64,000 nucleotides of DNA from Kluyvera intermedia (GTDB lineage Bacteria; Pseudomonadota; Gammaproteobacteria; Enterobacterales; Enterobacteriaceae), in contig NZ_JAKCNS010000011.1 in NCBI RefSeq assembly GCF_021440345.1, positions 218,883 to 282,882 on the forward strand, read 5' to 3'. Shown here in pieces: positions 10,923-20,526 of the stretch; within the stretch, counting starts at the first letter, position 1, and each line of letters begins with the position of its first letter. A program made the position numbers and the translations under genes. Under the pieces are notes generated by a model. That model was not told where the DNA came from. It ran no database searches and saw only the letters and a list, made by a program, of their open reading frames with translations.

Positions 10923-11653
10923 TAGCCGCGTGCTTCCAGCATCAGACGTTTCATCTCGGCTACCGCCTCTTTCAGGCCGGTCATCACCGCGCGACCAATA
11001 ATCGCGTGACCAATGTTCAGCTCGTGCATTTCCGGCAGCGCGGCAACGGCTTTCACGTTGTGATAGGTCAGACCGTGTCCGGCGTTGACCTTCAGACCGA
11101 GGCTTGCCGCGTAGGTAGCCGCTTTGGCGATGCGTTCCAGCTCTTTAGCCTGTTCAGCGTCGGTCGTCGCGTCGGCATAGCAGCCGGTATGGATTTCGAT
11201 ATACGGCGCGCCGACATCAGCGGCGGCTTTAATCTGTGCGTTGTCAGCATCGATAAACAGTGAAACCAGGATACCGGCATCCGCCAGGCGTTTGCAGGCG
11301 TCGCGCATTTTATCGAACTGACCGGCAACGTCCAGACCGCCTTCGGTGGTCACTTCCTGGCGTTTTTCTGGCACCAGGCAGCAGAAATGCGGCTTGGTTT
11401 CGCAGGCGATCGCCAGCATCTCTTCCGTCACCGCCATTTCCAGGTTCATGCGGGTATCCAGCGTCTGACGCAGAATGCGCACGTCGCGATCGGTAATATG
11501 GCGACGGTCTTCGCGTAAATGCACGGTGATGCCGTCGGCACCGGCCTGCTCGGCAATGAATGCCGCCTGTACCGGGTCCGGATAGGCGGTGCCGCGCGCG
11601 TTACGCAGGGTGGCAATGTGGTCAATATTGACGCCTAACAGTAATTCAGCCAT
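10922..11653 (-). CDS. pdxJ: Pyridoxine 5'-phosphate synthase
   Basis: Last step of de novo vitamin B6 synthesis: condenses 3-amino-1-hydroxyacetone phosphate and DXP to pyridoxine phosphate. A TIM barrel with the family signatures [16 protein letters not shown] at the N-terminus and HAGHGLTY-type active-site segments ([11 protein letters not shown]). 243 residues, full length. Precedes acpS and follows recO at 97 bp, an interval holding a palindromic repeat. Confidence 0.97.
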   Translation of the reverse strand: MAELLLGVNIDHIATLRNARGTAYPDPVQAAFIAEQAGADGITVHLREDRRHITDRDVRILRQTLDTRMNLEMAVTEEMLAIACETKPHFCCLVPEKRQEVTTEGGLDVAGQFDKMRDACKRLADAGILVSLFIDADNAQIKAAADVGAPYIEIHTGCYADATTDAEQAKELERIAKAATYAASLGLKVNAGHGLTYHNVKAVAALPEMHELNIGHAIIGRAVMTGLKEAVAEMKRLMLEARG

Positions 11654-11691
11654 GACAATCCTCGTGTTTTTATTTTTAACGTTCTTTTTCC

Positions 11692-11738
11692 CTCACCCCG
11701 CCCTCTGCCCAAAATGGCGAGAGAGAAAGCGGGATGAG
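11692..11738. repeat. REP-like imperfect palindrome between recO and pdxJ
   Basis: CTCACCCCGCCCTCTGCC, a 5-base spacer, then GGCGAGAGAGAAAGCGGGATGAG: two arms that pair with several mismatches. It resembles the dispersed 'CTCACCCCGGCCCTCTCCC' palindromes common in enterobacterial intergenic regions. Confidence 0.5.
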
Positions 11739-11749
11739 CACAATATCGG

Positions 11750-12460
11750 CTACCGCTTCGGGACAAACTGGCGGAACAATTCGCGGCTCTTTAACGGTTT
11801 CCCACCAAGATACGGCTTTAGCGCCATACGGGTAAAGCGTTTCGCGGCACGCAGTACATCGACATCAGGAAATTCCCGGTTCGCCAGCGCCTTTAGATGC
11901 CGTCCGGTAAAGGTGTTGTTATCAATCACAATACTGGCGATAAAGCCCTTTTCTTCACGATAGCGGTAGGTCATGGTGTCATCGACCTCATCGCCGCTCC
12001 CGGCACAGTGCAGGAAATCAACTCCGTAACCCAGATGGCCCAGCAGCGCCAACTCAAAACGACGCAACGCCGGTTCAGGTGAGCCGGTCGCGCCTGCCAG
12101 CGCCTGGATGCAGTGCAAATAGTCGAAGAAGAGTTCAGAGAACCGGGTTTCATGCTCAAGCACGCGGGACACCAGTTCGTTGACGTACAGACCGCTATAG
12201 AGCGTGATGCCGCTTAACGGTAGCGCCAGGGAGACAGCTTCTGCGCTACGCAGCGTTTTGACTTCGCCGCGTCCGCCAAAGCGAACTAACAGGGGGGTAA
12301 AGGGCTGAAGAGCACCTTTCAGGTTGGAACGTTTGGAACGTGCGCCTTTAGCAACAAGGCGCACGCGACCCGATTCTTCCGTGAAGACGTCCAGCATCAG
12401 GCTGGTTTCGCTCCAGGGACGACTATGCAGGACAAAAGCGCGCTGCCAGCCCTCCATCAT
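11750..12460 (-). CDS. recO: DNA repair protein RecO
   Basis: RecF-pathway mediator that binds ssDNA and SSB and helps load RecA at gaps. N-terminal OB fold (from [20 protein letters not shown]) and a helical C-terminal domain. 236 residues, slightly shorter than the 242 of E. coli. MEG (second ATG) is the family start; the preceding ATG is adjacent and equally possible. Separated from era by an ERIC element. Confidence 0.96.
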   Translation of the reverse strand: MMEGWQRAFVLHSRPWSETSLMLDVFTEESGRVRLVAKGARSKRSNLKGALQPFTPLLVRFGGRGEVKTLRSAEAVSLALPLSGITLYSGLYVNELVSRVLEHETRFSELFFDYLHCIQALAGATGSPEPALRRFELALLGHLGYGVDFLHCAGSGDEVDDTMTYRYREEKGFIASIVIDNNTFTGRHLKALANREFPDVDVLRAAKRFTRMALKPYLGGKPLKSRELFRQFVPKR

Positions 12461-12588
12461 ACTCGTCGTCTTTCAGGCTGCTGGTGCGTTGGCTGCACCT
12501 GTTCACCCCGGTCACTTACTGAAGTAAGCTCCGGGGGATTCTCAGTCTTGCCGCCTTCCTGCAACCAGAAAGCCATAGAGTAGTTTAC
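12461..12588. repeat. ERIC (enterobacterial repetitive intergenic consensus) element
   Basis: The recO-era gap contains CACTTACTGAAGTAAGCTC with flanks TTCACCCCGGT and CCGGGGGATTCTC, which match the conserved central ERIC palindrome and the ERIC1R/ERIC2 primer sites. The total of about 127 bp equals the usual ERIC length. It sits inside the rnc-era-recO transcript and would fold into a long hairpin. Confidence 0.85.
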
Positions 12589-14270
<1,682 letters not shown>

Positions 14271-14346
14271 TCCAAACTTCGGGGGGATATTCTATACGCA
14301 ACGACAATGGATGTCGTTACTTTGAATGGATTAAAACATTAAATAA

Positions 14347-14378
14347 TTCACGCGGCAGTTATTTGGCTGCCGCGTGAA
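14347..14378 (-). terminator. Stem-loop after lepB (terminator or attenuator)
   Basis: 12-bp perfect inverted repeat TTCACGCGGCAG with an 8-base loop, 14 bp beyond the lepB stop. It is followed on the minus strand by an A/T-rich but not purely T tract, so termination may be partial, allowing some read-through into rnc. Confidence 0.65.
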
Positions 14379-14391
14379 GTCGGAGAGTTAA

Positions 14392-15366
14392 TTAATGGAT
14401 CCCACCGATGCGGCTTAAACGCACGCCGGTTGGCCATTGACCCTCTTGTTTTTCAAAGCTCATCCAGATGGCGGTTGCTTTACCCACCAGGTTCGCTTCC
14501 GGCACAAAGCCCCAGTAACGGCTATCCGCGCTGTTGTCGCGGTTGTCGCCCATCATGAAGTAATGCCCCGGTGGAACGATCCAGGTAGCCAGCGGCAGAC
14601 CGGACTGGTGGTAATACATCCCGGCCTGGTCCTGGGCAATTGGCACGGTCAGGATCCGGTGATTAACCTCACCCAGAGTTTCCTGACGCTGCGCCAGACG
14701 CACGCCGTTCTCTTTGCTCTCGCCCTGCGGGACTTCAAAGAAGCCGCTGGTCGCCTCGCCGCCGTTGCTGCGGGAGAACGTCTGCACGAAATCGCTCGGC
14801 TCAACGTTGGAATAGGTCACTGGCAGCGCATTACCACACGCCTGGCCAGAACTGCATCCTGGTTGAATCGTGACCTGCTTCGCGACTGGATCGTAGGTCA
14901 CTTTGTCACCCGGCAAGCCCACTGTACGCTTGATGTAATCAAGACGCGGATCTTCCGGATACTTGAATACCACGATGTCGCCGCGCTTTGGATGGCCGGT
15001 TTCAATAATCGTTTTCTGATAGATAGGATCTTTAATCCCGTAGGCGAATTTCTCCACCAGGATAAAGTCACCGATCAGCAGGGTTGGCATCATCGAACCA
15101 GACGGAATCTGGAACGGCTCATAGATAAATGAGCGCACAATCAACACAATCGCCAGCACCGGGAAAACCGATGCCCCCGTTTCAAGCCAGCCCGGCTTCG
15201 GGCCCACTTTTTTCAGCGTCTTTTTATCCAGCGAATCATCAGTTGCCGCCTGCGCAGCAGCCTGACGTTCCCGTCGTTTAGGTGCAAAGATAAATTTATC
15301 AATGCACCACAACACGCCCGTGACCAGTGTGGCAATCACCAGAATCAGGGCAAACATGTTCGCCAT
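14392..15366 (-). CDS. lepB: Signal peptidase I
   Basis: Inner-membrane serine/lysine protease that removes signal peptides. Two N-terminal TM segments (MFALILVIATLVTGVLWCI and VFPVLAIVLIVRSFIY). Catalytic Ser in PSGSMMPTL, general-base Lys in DYIKRTVGLPGD, box E GDNRDNSADSR. 324 residues as in E. coli. Lies 15 bp after lepA, same operon. Confidence 0.98.
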   Translation of the reverse strand: MANMFALILVIATLVTGVLWCIDKFIFAPKRRERQAAAQAATDDSLDKKTLKKVGPKPGWLETGASVFPVLAIVLIVRSFIYEPFQIPSGSMMPTLLIGDFILVEKFAYGIKDPIYQKTIIETGHPKRGDIVVFKYPEDPRLDYIKRTVGLPGDKVTYDPVAKQVTIQPGCSSGQACGNALPVTYSNVEPSDFVQTFSRSNGGEATSGFFEVPQGESKENGVRLAQRQETLGEVNHRILTVPIAQDQAGMYYHQSGLPLATWIVPPGHYFMMGDNRDNSADSRYWGFVPEANLVGKATAIWMSFEKQEGQWPTGVRLSRIGGIH

Positions 15367-15381
15367 GCCAACTCCTTAAGA

Positions 15382-17181
15382 TTATTTGCTGTCTTTACCG
15401 ACATGCAGAATGGCGAGGAAAGCTTCCTGCGGCAGTTCGACGTTACCGATCTGCTTCATACGCTTCTTACCATCTTTCTGTTTTTGCAGCAGCTTTTTCT
15501 TACGGCTGATATCACCACCGTAGCATTTCGCCAGAACGTTTTTACGCAGCTGCTTAACCGTTGAACGCGCAATGATGTGCGTACCAATGGCCGCCTGAAT
15601 TGCGATATCGAACTGCTGGCGAGGGATGAGTTCTTTCATCTTCTCAACCAGATCACGACCACGGCTCTGAGAGTTATCACGGTGAGTGATCAGCGCCAGC
15701 GCATCAACGCGGTCGTTGTTGATGAGGACATCAACACGCACCATGTCAGACGCCTGAAAACGTTTGAAGTTGTAGTCCAGAGACGCATAGCCGCGAGAAG
15801 TAGATTTCAGACGGTCGAAGAAGTCGAGCACCACTTCCGCCATCGGAATTTCATAGGTCAGCGCAACCTGATTACCGTGGTAAACCATGTTGGTCTGTAC
15901 GCCACGTTTCTCGATGCACAGGGTGATGACGTTGCCCAGGTACGCCTGCGGCAGCAGCATATGACACTCGGCAATCGGCTCACGCAGTTCGTAGATATTA
16001 TTCAGCGGCGGCAGCTTAGACGGGCTATCTACATAGATAGTCTCTTTGCTGGTGGTTTCCACTTCATACACTACGGTAGGCGCGGTGGTTATCAGATCCA
16101 GATCGTATTCACGTTCCAGACGTTCCTGAATGATCTCCATGTGCAGCAGACCCAGGAAGCCGCAGCGGAAGCCGAAGCCCAGCGCGGTGGAGCTTTCTGG
16201 CTCATAGAACAGAGAAGCATCGTTCAGGCTCAGCTTGCCTAACGCATCACGGAAGTTTTCGTAATCGTCGGAGCTTACCGGGAACAGACCGGCATAAACC
16301 TGCGGTTTCACCTTTTTAAAGCCAGGTAGCGCTTTATCAGCCGGGTTACGCGCCTGCGTCAGCGTATCGCCGACCGGTGCGCCCAGGATGTCTTTAATCG
16401 CACAAACCAGCCAACCTACCTCGCCGCAGTTCAACTGGGTACGGTCAACCTGTTTTGGCGTAAAGATGCCCAGACGGTCTGCGTTGTAGACCTGGCCGGT
16501 GCTCATCACTTTGATTTTGTCGCCTTTACGCATGGTGCCGTTTTTAATACGCACCAGCGAGACCACGCCCAGGTAGTTATCGAACCAGGAGTCGATGATC
16601 AGCGCCTGCAGTGGACCTTCTGGATCGCCTTCCGGCGGCGGAATATCGCGCACCAGACGTTCCAGGACGTCGGTCACACCAATGCCGGTTTTCGCCGAGC
16701 AGCGTACTGCATCGGTGGCATCGATACCGACAATGTCTTCAATCTCTTCCGCTACGCGCTCAGGATCGGCGGCCGGCAGGTCGATTTTGTTTAGAACCGG
16801 CACCACTTCCAGATCCATTTCCAGTGCGGTATAGCAGTTCGCCAGCGTCTGCGCTTCTACGCCCTGCCCAGCGTCAACCACCAGCAGTGCGCCTTCGCAG
16901 GCAGCCAGAGAACGTGAAACTTCATAAGAGAAGTCAACGTGGCCTGGGGTGTCGATAAAGTTAAGCTGATAGGTTTCCCCATCGGACGCTTTGAAATCCA
17001 GCGTCACGCTCTGCGCTTTAATAGTAATGCCACGTTCGCGTTCCAGATCCATTGAATCCAGAACCTGCGCTTCCATTTCACGATCGGAAAGGCCACCGCA
17101 AATCTGAATAATACGGTCAGACAGCGTTGATTTACCGTGGTCGATATGTGCAATGATAGAAAAGTTACGTATATTCTTCAT
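15382..17181 (-). CDS. lepA: Elongation factor 4 (LepA)
   Basis: Ribosome-associated translational GTPase (EF4) implicated in initiation and 30S biogenesis. G1 [10 protein letters not shown]3 DTPGHVDF, G4 NKID, and the LepA-specific C-terminal domain. 599 residues, full length. The first 14 codons lie in attL: the reading frame is intact, but everything upstream of the ATG is prophage DNA. No good Shine-Dalgarno is visible just upstream (minus-strand context ATCCTTATTT before ATG), so expression in the lysogen depends on phage-supplied signals. Confidence 0.98.
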   Translation of the reverse strand: MKNIRNFSIIAHIDHGKSTLSDRIIQICGGLSDREMEAQVLDSMDLERERGITIKAQSVTLDFKASDGETYQLNFIDTPGHVDFSYEVSRSLAACEGALLVVDAGQGVEAQTLANCYTALEMDLEVVPVLNKIDLPAADPERVAEEIEDIVGIDATDAVRCSAKTGIGVTDVLERLVRDIPPPEGDPEGPLQALIIDSWFDNYLGVVSLVRIKNGTMRKGDKIKVMSTGQVYNADRLGIFTPKQVDRTQLNCGEVGWLVCAIKDILGAPVGDTLTQARNPADKALPGFKKVKPQVYAGLFPVSSDDYENFRDALGKLSLNDASLFYEPESSTALGFGFRCGFLGLLHMEIIQERLEREYDLDLITTAPTVVYEVETTSKETIYVDSPSKLPPLNNIYELREPIAECHMLLPQAYLGNVITLCIEKRGVQTNMVYHGNQVALTYEIPMAEVVLDFFDRLKSTSRGYASLDYNFKRFQASDMVRVDVLINNDRVDALALITHRDNSQSRGRDLVEKMKELIPRQQFDIAIQAAIGTHIIARSTVKQLRKNVLAKCYGGDISRKKKLLQKQKDGKKRMKQIGNVELPQEAFLAILHVGKDSK

Positions 17182-17182
17182 A
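17141..17182. other. attL: left prophage attachment site in lepA codons 1-14
   Basis: 42 bp matching 63959-64000 at 40 of 42 positions; the two differences are at 17158 and 17161 (A here, G in attR), both silent in the lepA frame. It covers the lepA start codon and codons 2-14. To its left is intact lepA, to its right phage DNA. Confidence 0.93.
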
Positions 17183-17224
17183 AATAAGGATTTTTTAACC
17201 CTGTTGCGTCTCGTTTTTTATTTA

Positions 17225-17244
17225 ATGGACACAGTGGTGGACAC
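17225..17244 (+). promoter_or_regulatory. Candidate arm-type integrase sites, left end
   Basis: Two direct copies of the octamer [AG]TGGACAC (17225-17232 and 17237-17244), spaced 12 bp. The same octamer occurs four times near the integrase start at the other end of the prophage. Inference: recombination-protein binding sites. The remaining sequence up to 17384 shows no gene. Confidence 0.45.
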
Positions 17245-17384
17245 ATTGGAAAACCTACCCGTCCGTGCATTGGCGTGCATCTTACACTGTAGCGCGTCAA
17301 TCGTCAGCATGCGATCCGATGATTAACAGATGCCGTTACACCTCTTACCTTCGTTTACATTAACAGAGGCTTCAGGCGACATAC

Positions 17385-17567
17385 TTGCCGCCTGAATTGC
17401 TGCTGACGGTGTTTCATCACATCTTCCCTGATGCTGATGTGAGAGTTAAACCGATGATGACATTACCGACTATCAATACTAACGCCAGCAAGCATGAGAA
17501 AGGGCAAATCAGTCGAGCTGTTCAGGAGATGTTTGAAGAGGCCGAGTTCTGGCTGGTAGCTGAATAA
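17385..17567 (+). CDS. MsgA/DinI-like protein, N-terminally short
   Basis: 60 residues from a TTG start. The C-terminal half (FPDADVRVKPM ... QEMFEEAEFWLVAE) closely resembles the virulence-associated MsgA and the DinI family (about 79 residues). The N-terminal strand and helix, about 20 residues, are missing: a stop lies 21 bp upstream in frame and no ATG precedes the conserved part. AGG eight bases before the TTG could serve as a ribosome site. DinI binds RecA filaments; genes of this type commonly lie next to att in lambdoid prophages. It may be a remnant rather than functional. Confidence 0.55.
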   Translation: MPPELLLTVFHHIFPDADVRVKPMMTLPTINTNASKHEKGQISRAVQEMFEEAEFWLVAE

Positions 17568-17668
17568 TGGGCAACACAATCATTTCAGAACTTAGTAACC
17601 ACGATCCGAGTCTGGAAAGCCAGCTCACACCATCCCCACCGCCCCCAAAGGAAAAATATGCCCGCTAA
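17567..17668 (+). CDS. Small ORF coupled to the MsgA-like gene
   Basis: 33 codons starting in a TAATG overlap with the preceding stop. The product begins MGNTIISELSNHDPS and ends in a proline-rich stretch (TPSPPPPKEKYAR). The stop lies inside the following terminator hairpin. I do not recognise it. Coupling and exact fit up to the terminator argue that it is translated. Confidence 0.4.
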   Translation: MGNTIISELSNHDPSLESQLTPSPPPPKEKYAR

Positions 17669-17680
17669 TGCGGGCGTTGT
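17654..17680. terminator. Bidirectional terminator at the left end of the late operon
   Basis: GCCCGC-TAAT-GCGGGC (17660-17675). On the minus strand it is followed by ATATTTTTCC, ending the tail operon 60 bp after the spike gene; on the plus strand by GTTGTGTTT, ending the MsgA-like unit. It insulates lepA from late phage transcription. Confidence 0.7.
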
Positions 17681-17731
17681 GTTTACTTCATAAATATAAC
17701 TACCTGCGCAGCTCAGGAAATATCTAAGCCG

Positions 17732-20470
17732 CTATTGCAACGTCTCGCTACTGTCATCATCAACAAGTTGCGTTTCCAGGTCTTTCAGTGTTTGGCTCCA
17801 CATCGAATCGTCAGGCATCTCAACACGTACAGAGACAAATTGATCGGCTGGAATATCTACCGGATCACCATTTTCAATACCTTCAATGTTGTTCTGTGCA
17901 AAAACTGGCGCCCCCGGATGAGTGCGGTGATAAGTCTTCACCCGAACCGAACCATCACCGTTAACTTCGTAATCCAGCCACACCAGCGGCTGTTTATTTC
18001 GGTCACAAGGTATTTCGAAACCGCCATCAATACCGCCCCACGCAGGATCGGCATTAAGCCCGACGCACCCCGTAATCAGATAAATGCCAACATCCTCACG
18101 CGTGACAGTAACACCTTCTGATTCACGGTTAGTTTCGCTTCTTCCGTCGGTGAAGATTTTCACAACAGGAGAGGCTTTCTTGATAAATCCTGAGCTATCA
18201 ACCGTCGTGTTTAGTGTTGACCAGGCTTCTGCCCAACCAGTATTCCCATCCCGAATGGCATCACCGGCATATCGGAAAAAAAGCCGCGATGTTGAACTCA
18301 TGAAAACCTGCAATGCGCGCGTCGTTGAATACCCAGATTCCCACAGAGCTCCGTTCCCAGTTCCCGTTGGTTGCCAGACTGACGTTCCCCCCATTGCTCC
18401 CGTGCTAATTCCCGTAGACCAGTCGCCGACGAAGGTGGGCAGGGTTAACGCGGTTGGCGATCTCACAGATACATCAACAAGGCCCGCAGAACCACGGATC
18501 GAAATACTGCGGCCACCAATTTTAGCAACGGTGTTATAGCCGCCATTTTTCGTGATTCTGGCGGTGTAATTCTGCTCCCTGTTTGTGCCGGTGACGGTAA
18601 CGTTCCATGTATCACCGTTGACATACTCAATTCGTATGTGATTGTAGGCGGGCACCGTCACCTGCCCCGGCGCCGACGCACCGCCTTCAAAGAAGGGGAG
18701 ATCGCTTTCCAGATAACAGGTATATTCGCCAACGTCAGTTGCTCGCAGATACTCTGCGATTACCTGGACGCTTGAAAATAATGCGACACCATCAGCCGGG
18801 TTGACATGATAGCGACCGGCATTCAAGTTTCTCCCCCGCGGATTATAGATCTGAGCAGCAGAACTGGCTCGCTGACTTAGGTCAATGGTTCCAGGTTCAT
18901 TTACAGGGCAGTTCACACGAATAATGTTCAGCGTGCGATAGTTGGTGTTATCGGCTGAAATATAACGCACCGACTGCAGCAGGTACTGCTCTTCAGCACC
19001 CGCAATATCACACGATTGAATCCCCTCATTTTCCGTCGAGTAAGTATTCAGCCCTGTGTAGCGATCCCAGTAAGATTTAAAGTCAGCCGGGGTGATCAGA
19101 TATTGACCTACTTCCGTACCATCAAGGCCGTATTCAGCGTAGCCTTGTAAGCCAGCAAATGACCATCCTGTCGCTGCGGTCGTAGACGCGCCAGCACCCG
19201 CAAAAATACGCTGAGAACCGAGGGCGATCCCCTGACGTTTCGGTTTTCCGGCCCCACGCCCCACAACCCCTGAACCAACGGTTATTGTCCCCCTGGGTGA
19301 GTACGCACCGTTAATAAGCGCGGTGATTGAAACGGAGTTAAATATATTGGAAACACCCGTCTCTACATTGAATATTTTCGGCCAGCCAAGATCGGCATTC
19401 TCATAGAGCAGAGTATTGGCCCAGCCGCTTAGCTGGTATCGAACACCCAAATCGGGTGATTCTTTAAACTCAGTAACCTGGGTCTTATCAGTGAGTGTGC
19501 GGGGATCGGCAATCGCATAAGTACGGATAGTACGGTTGGGGCTGTATGGCAGAAGAATGTAGCGTTGCCCTGACACGCGGTATACATGGATGCCTTCTGG
19601 CGCACCAACGTTGTTCGGAAAATGCAACCGGGTAACCAGTTCCCCGGTAATCCAGTCATGGACGGTTACCCATACTGATCCAGGGTTCAGTGTCTGCCAG
19701 CCGATGTAAACCAGATTATCGTAACGATCGATGTGCAACCCCTGAAACCCCATAACGGTGTAGCCAAATTCAGCTTTGAGATCAGCAGTAATATTATCGT
19801 CGTTAACGCTGAACTCGAGTTTCCAGTTCAGCGGTTTGTGAGTGCCACTTACGTGACGGGAAATATGCGATAGGTAACTTTTAACACCGTCGGCAACAAT
19901 ATACCGCGCGGTCACTTCAGTCACGACGCCGCCTGCTGCTGGCGAGCAGCGATACACAGCGCCATTGACGCGAATATACGATGAGACAGGTAGCAAAGTG
20001 CCAACCGCTACGTCATCGAGATTATCAGCAAATGAACCTGGAATAATGTCGTTAAGAAACAAACCTCTTTTCACATATTTTCGTAATGCAGCATCACCGA
20101 CACTCACCCATTTACCTGGCCCTATCCCACCACTTGATTCAGGAGTGGAGCCAGGTGGAACTACTTTGGGAGAAGACCAGCCCCCATCCCATCGGTAGTA
20201 TTCGCCGTTGCTTTCCCACTGGAGAACAGTGTTAGGAGTGTTGAGGGTAGCGCCAAGTTCAAAAGACTTCGCCGTGATATAGCCATAATTAAGCATCGAT
20301 TGCGTTGCAAGAGATTCGATACCATACCAACTCATCCGGCGCTTTCCAAAGCGATCATTCCAGATTGCCGCAGTAATGCTGTTAACCGCGATATCAAAGT
20401 TCTGGGCGTTATCAAACAGGTCGTACGGGCTTGTAGAACCCAGTGGATTTTTGGTGGCGTATTTAGTCAT
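17732..20470 (-). CDS. Tail spike / tail fibre, receptor-binding protein
   Basis: Last gene of the late operon, probably the host-recognition appendage. The ATG at 20470 has GGAG seven bases upstream and starts MTKYATKNPLGSTSPYD, a conserved head of tail spikes in Klebsiella/Enterobacter prophages (residues 1-130, virion attachment). The middle (about 190-520) has repeated short beta segments such as NLVYIGWQTL and RYILLPYSPN, suggestive of a beta-propeller or other beta-rich, possibly carbohydrate-active domain. The C-terminus (from NTTVDSSGFIKKASPVVKIF) is a module shared by lambdoid tail fibres. 912 residues. Enzymatic activity is inference. Confidence 0.8.
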   Translation of the reverse strand: MTKYATKNPLGSTSPYDLFDNAQNFDIAVNSITAAIWNDRFGKRRMSWYGIESLATQSMLNYGYITAKSFELGATLNTPNTVLQWESNGEYYRWDGGWSSPKVVPPGSTPESSGGIGPGKWVSVGDAALRKYVKRGLFLNDIIPGSFADNLDDVAVGTLLPVSSYIRVNGAVYRCSPAAGGVVTEVTARYIVADGVKSYLSHISRHVSGTHKPLNWKLEFSVNDDNITADLKAEFGYTVMGFQGLHIDRYDNLVYIGWQTLNPGSVWVTVHDWITGELVTRLHFPNNVGAPEGIHVYRVSGQRYILLPYSPNRTIRTYAIADPRTLTDKTQVTEFKESPDLGVRYQLSGWANTLLYENADLGWPKIFNVETGVSNIFNSVSITALINGAYSPRGTITVGSGVVGRGAGKPKRQGIALGSQRIFAGAGASTTAATGWSFAGLQGYAEYGLDGTEVGQYLITPADFKSYWDRYTGLNTYSTENEGIQSCDIAGAEEQYLLQSVRYISADNTNYRTLNIIRVNCPVNEPGTIDLSQRASSAAQIYNPRGRNLNAGRYHVNPADGVALFSSVQVIAEYLRATDVGEYTCYLESDLPFFEGGASAPGQVTVPAYNHIRIEYVNGDTWNVTVTGTNREQNYTARITKNGGYNTVAKIGGRSISIRGSAGLVDVSVRSPTALTLPTFVGDWSTGISTGAMGGTSVWQPTGTGNGALWESGYSTTRALQVFMSSTSRLFFRYAGDAIRDGNTGWAEAWSTLNTTVDSSGFIKKASPVVKIFTDGRSETNRESEGVTVTREDVGIYLITGCVGLNADPAWGGIDGGFEIPCDRNKQPLVWLDYEVNGDGSVRVKTYHRTHPGAPVFAQNNIEGIENGDPVDIPADQFVSVRVEMPDDSMWSQTLKDLETQLVDDDSSETLQ

Positions 20471-20486
20471 GCTTGCTCCGGGCATT

Positions 20487-20510
20487 AAAAACCCGGCGCG
20501 GTGGCCGGGT
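20487..20510 (-). terminator. Terminator between the J-like gene and the tail spike
   Basis: ACCCGGC, 6-base loop, GCCGGGT, then five T residues on the minus strand, 17 bp before the spike start. It would limit spike transcription unless antiterminated. Confidence 0.72.
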
Positions 20511-20526
20511 GGAGATAATCGTTATG

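Noticed and set aside
15577..16242. Antisense open frame in lepA
   Set aside because: Shadow of a highly conserved gene; no start signals or family likeness.
17141..17182. tRNA gene as the attachment site
   Set aside because: The repeat is lepA coding sequence; no cloverleaf can be formed and no tRNA lies at either end.
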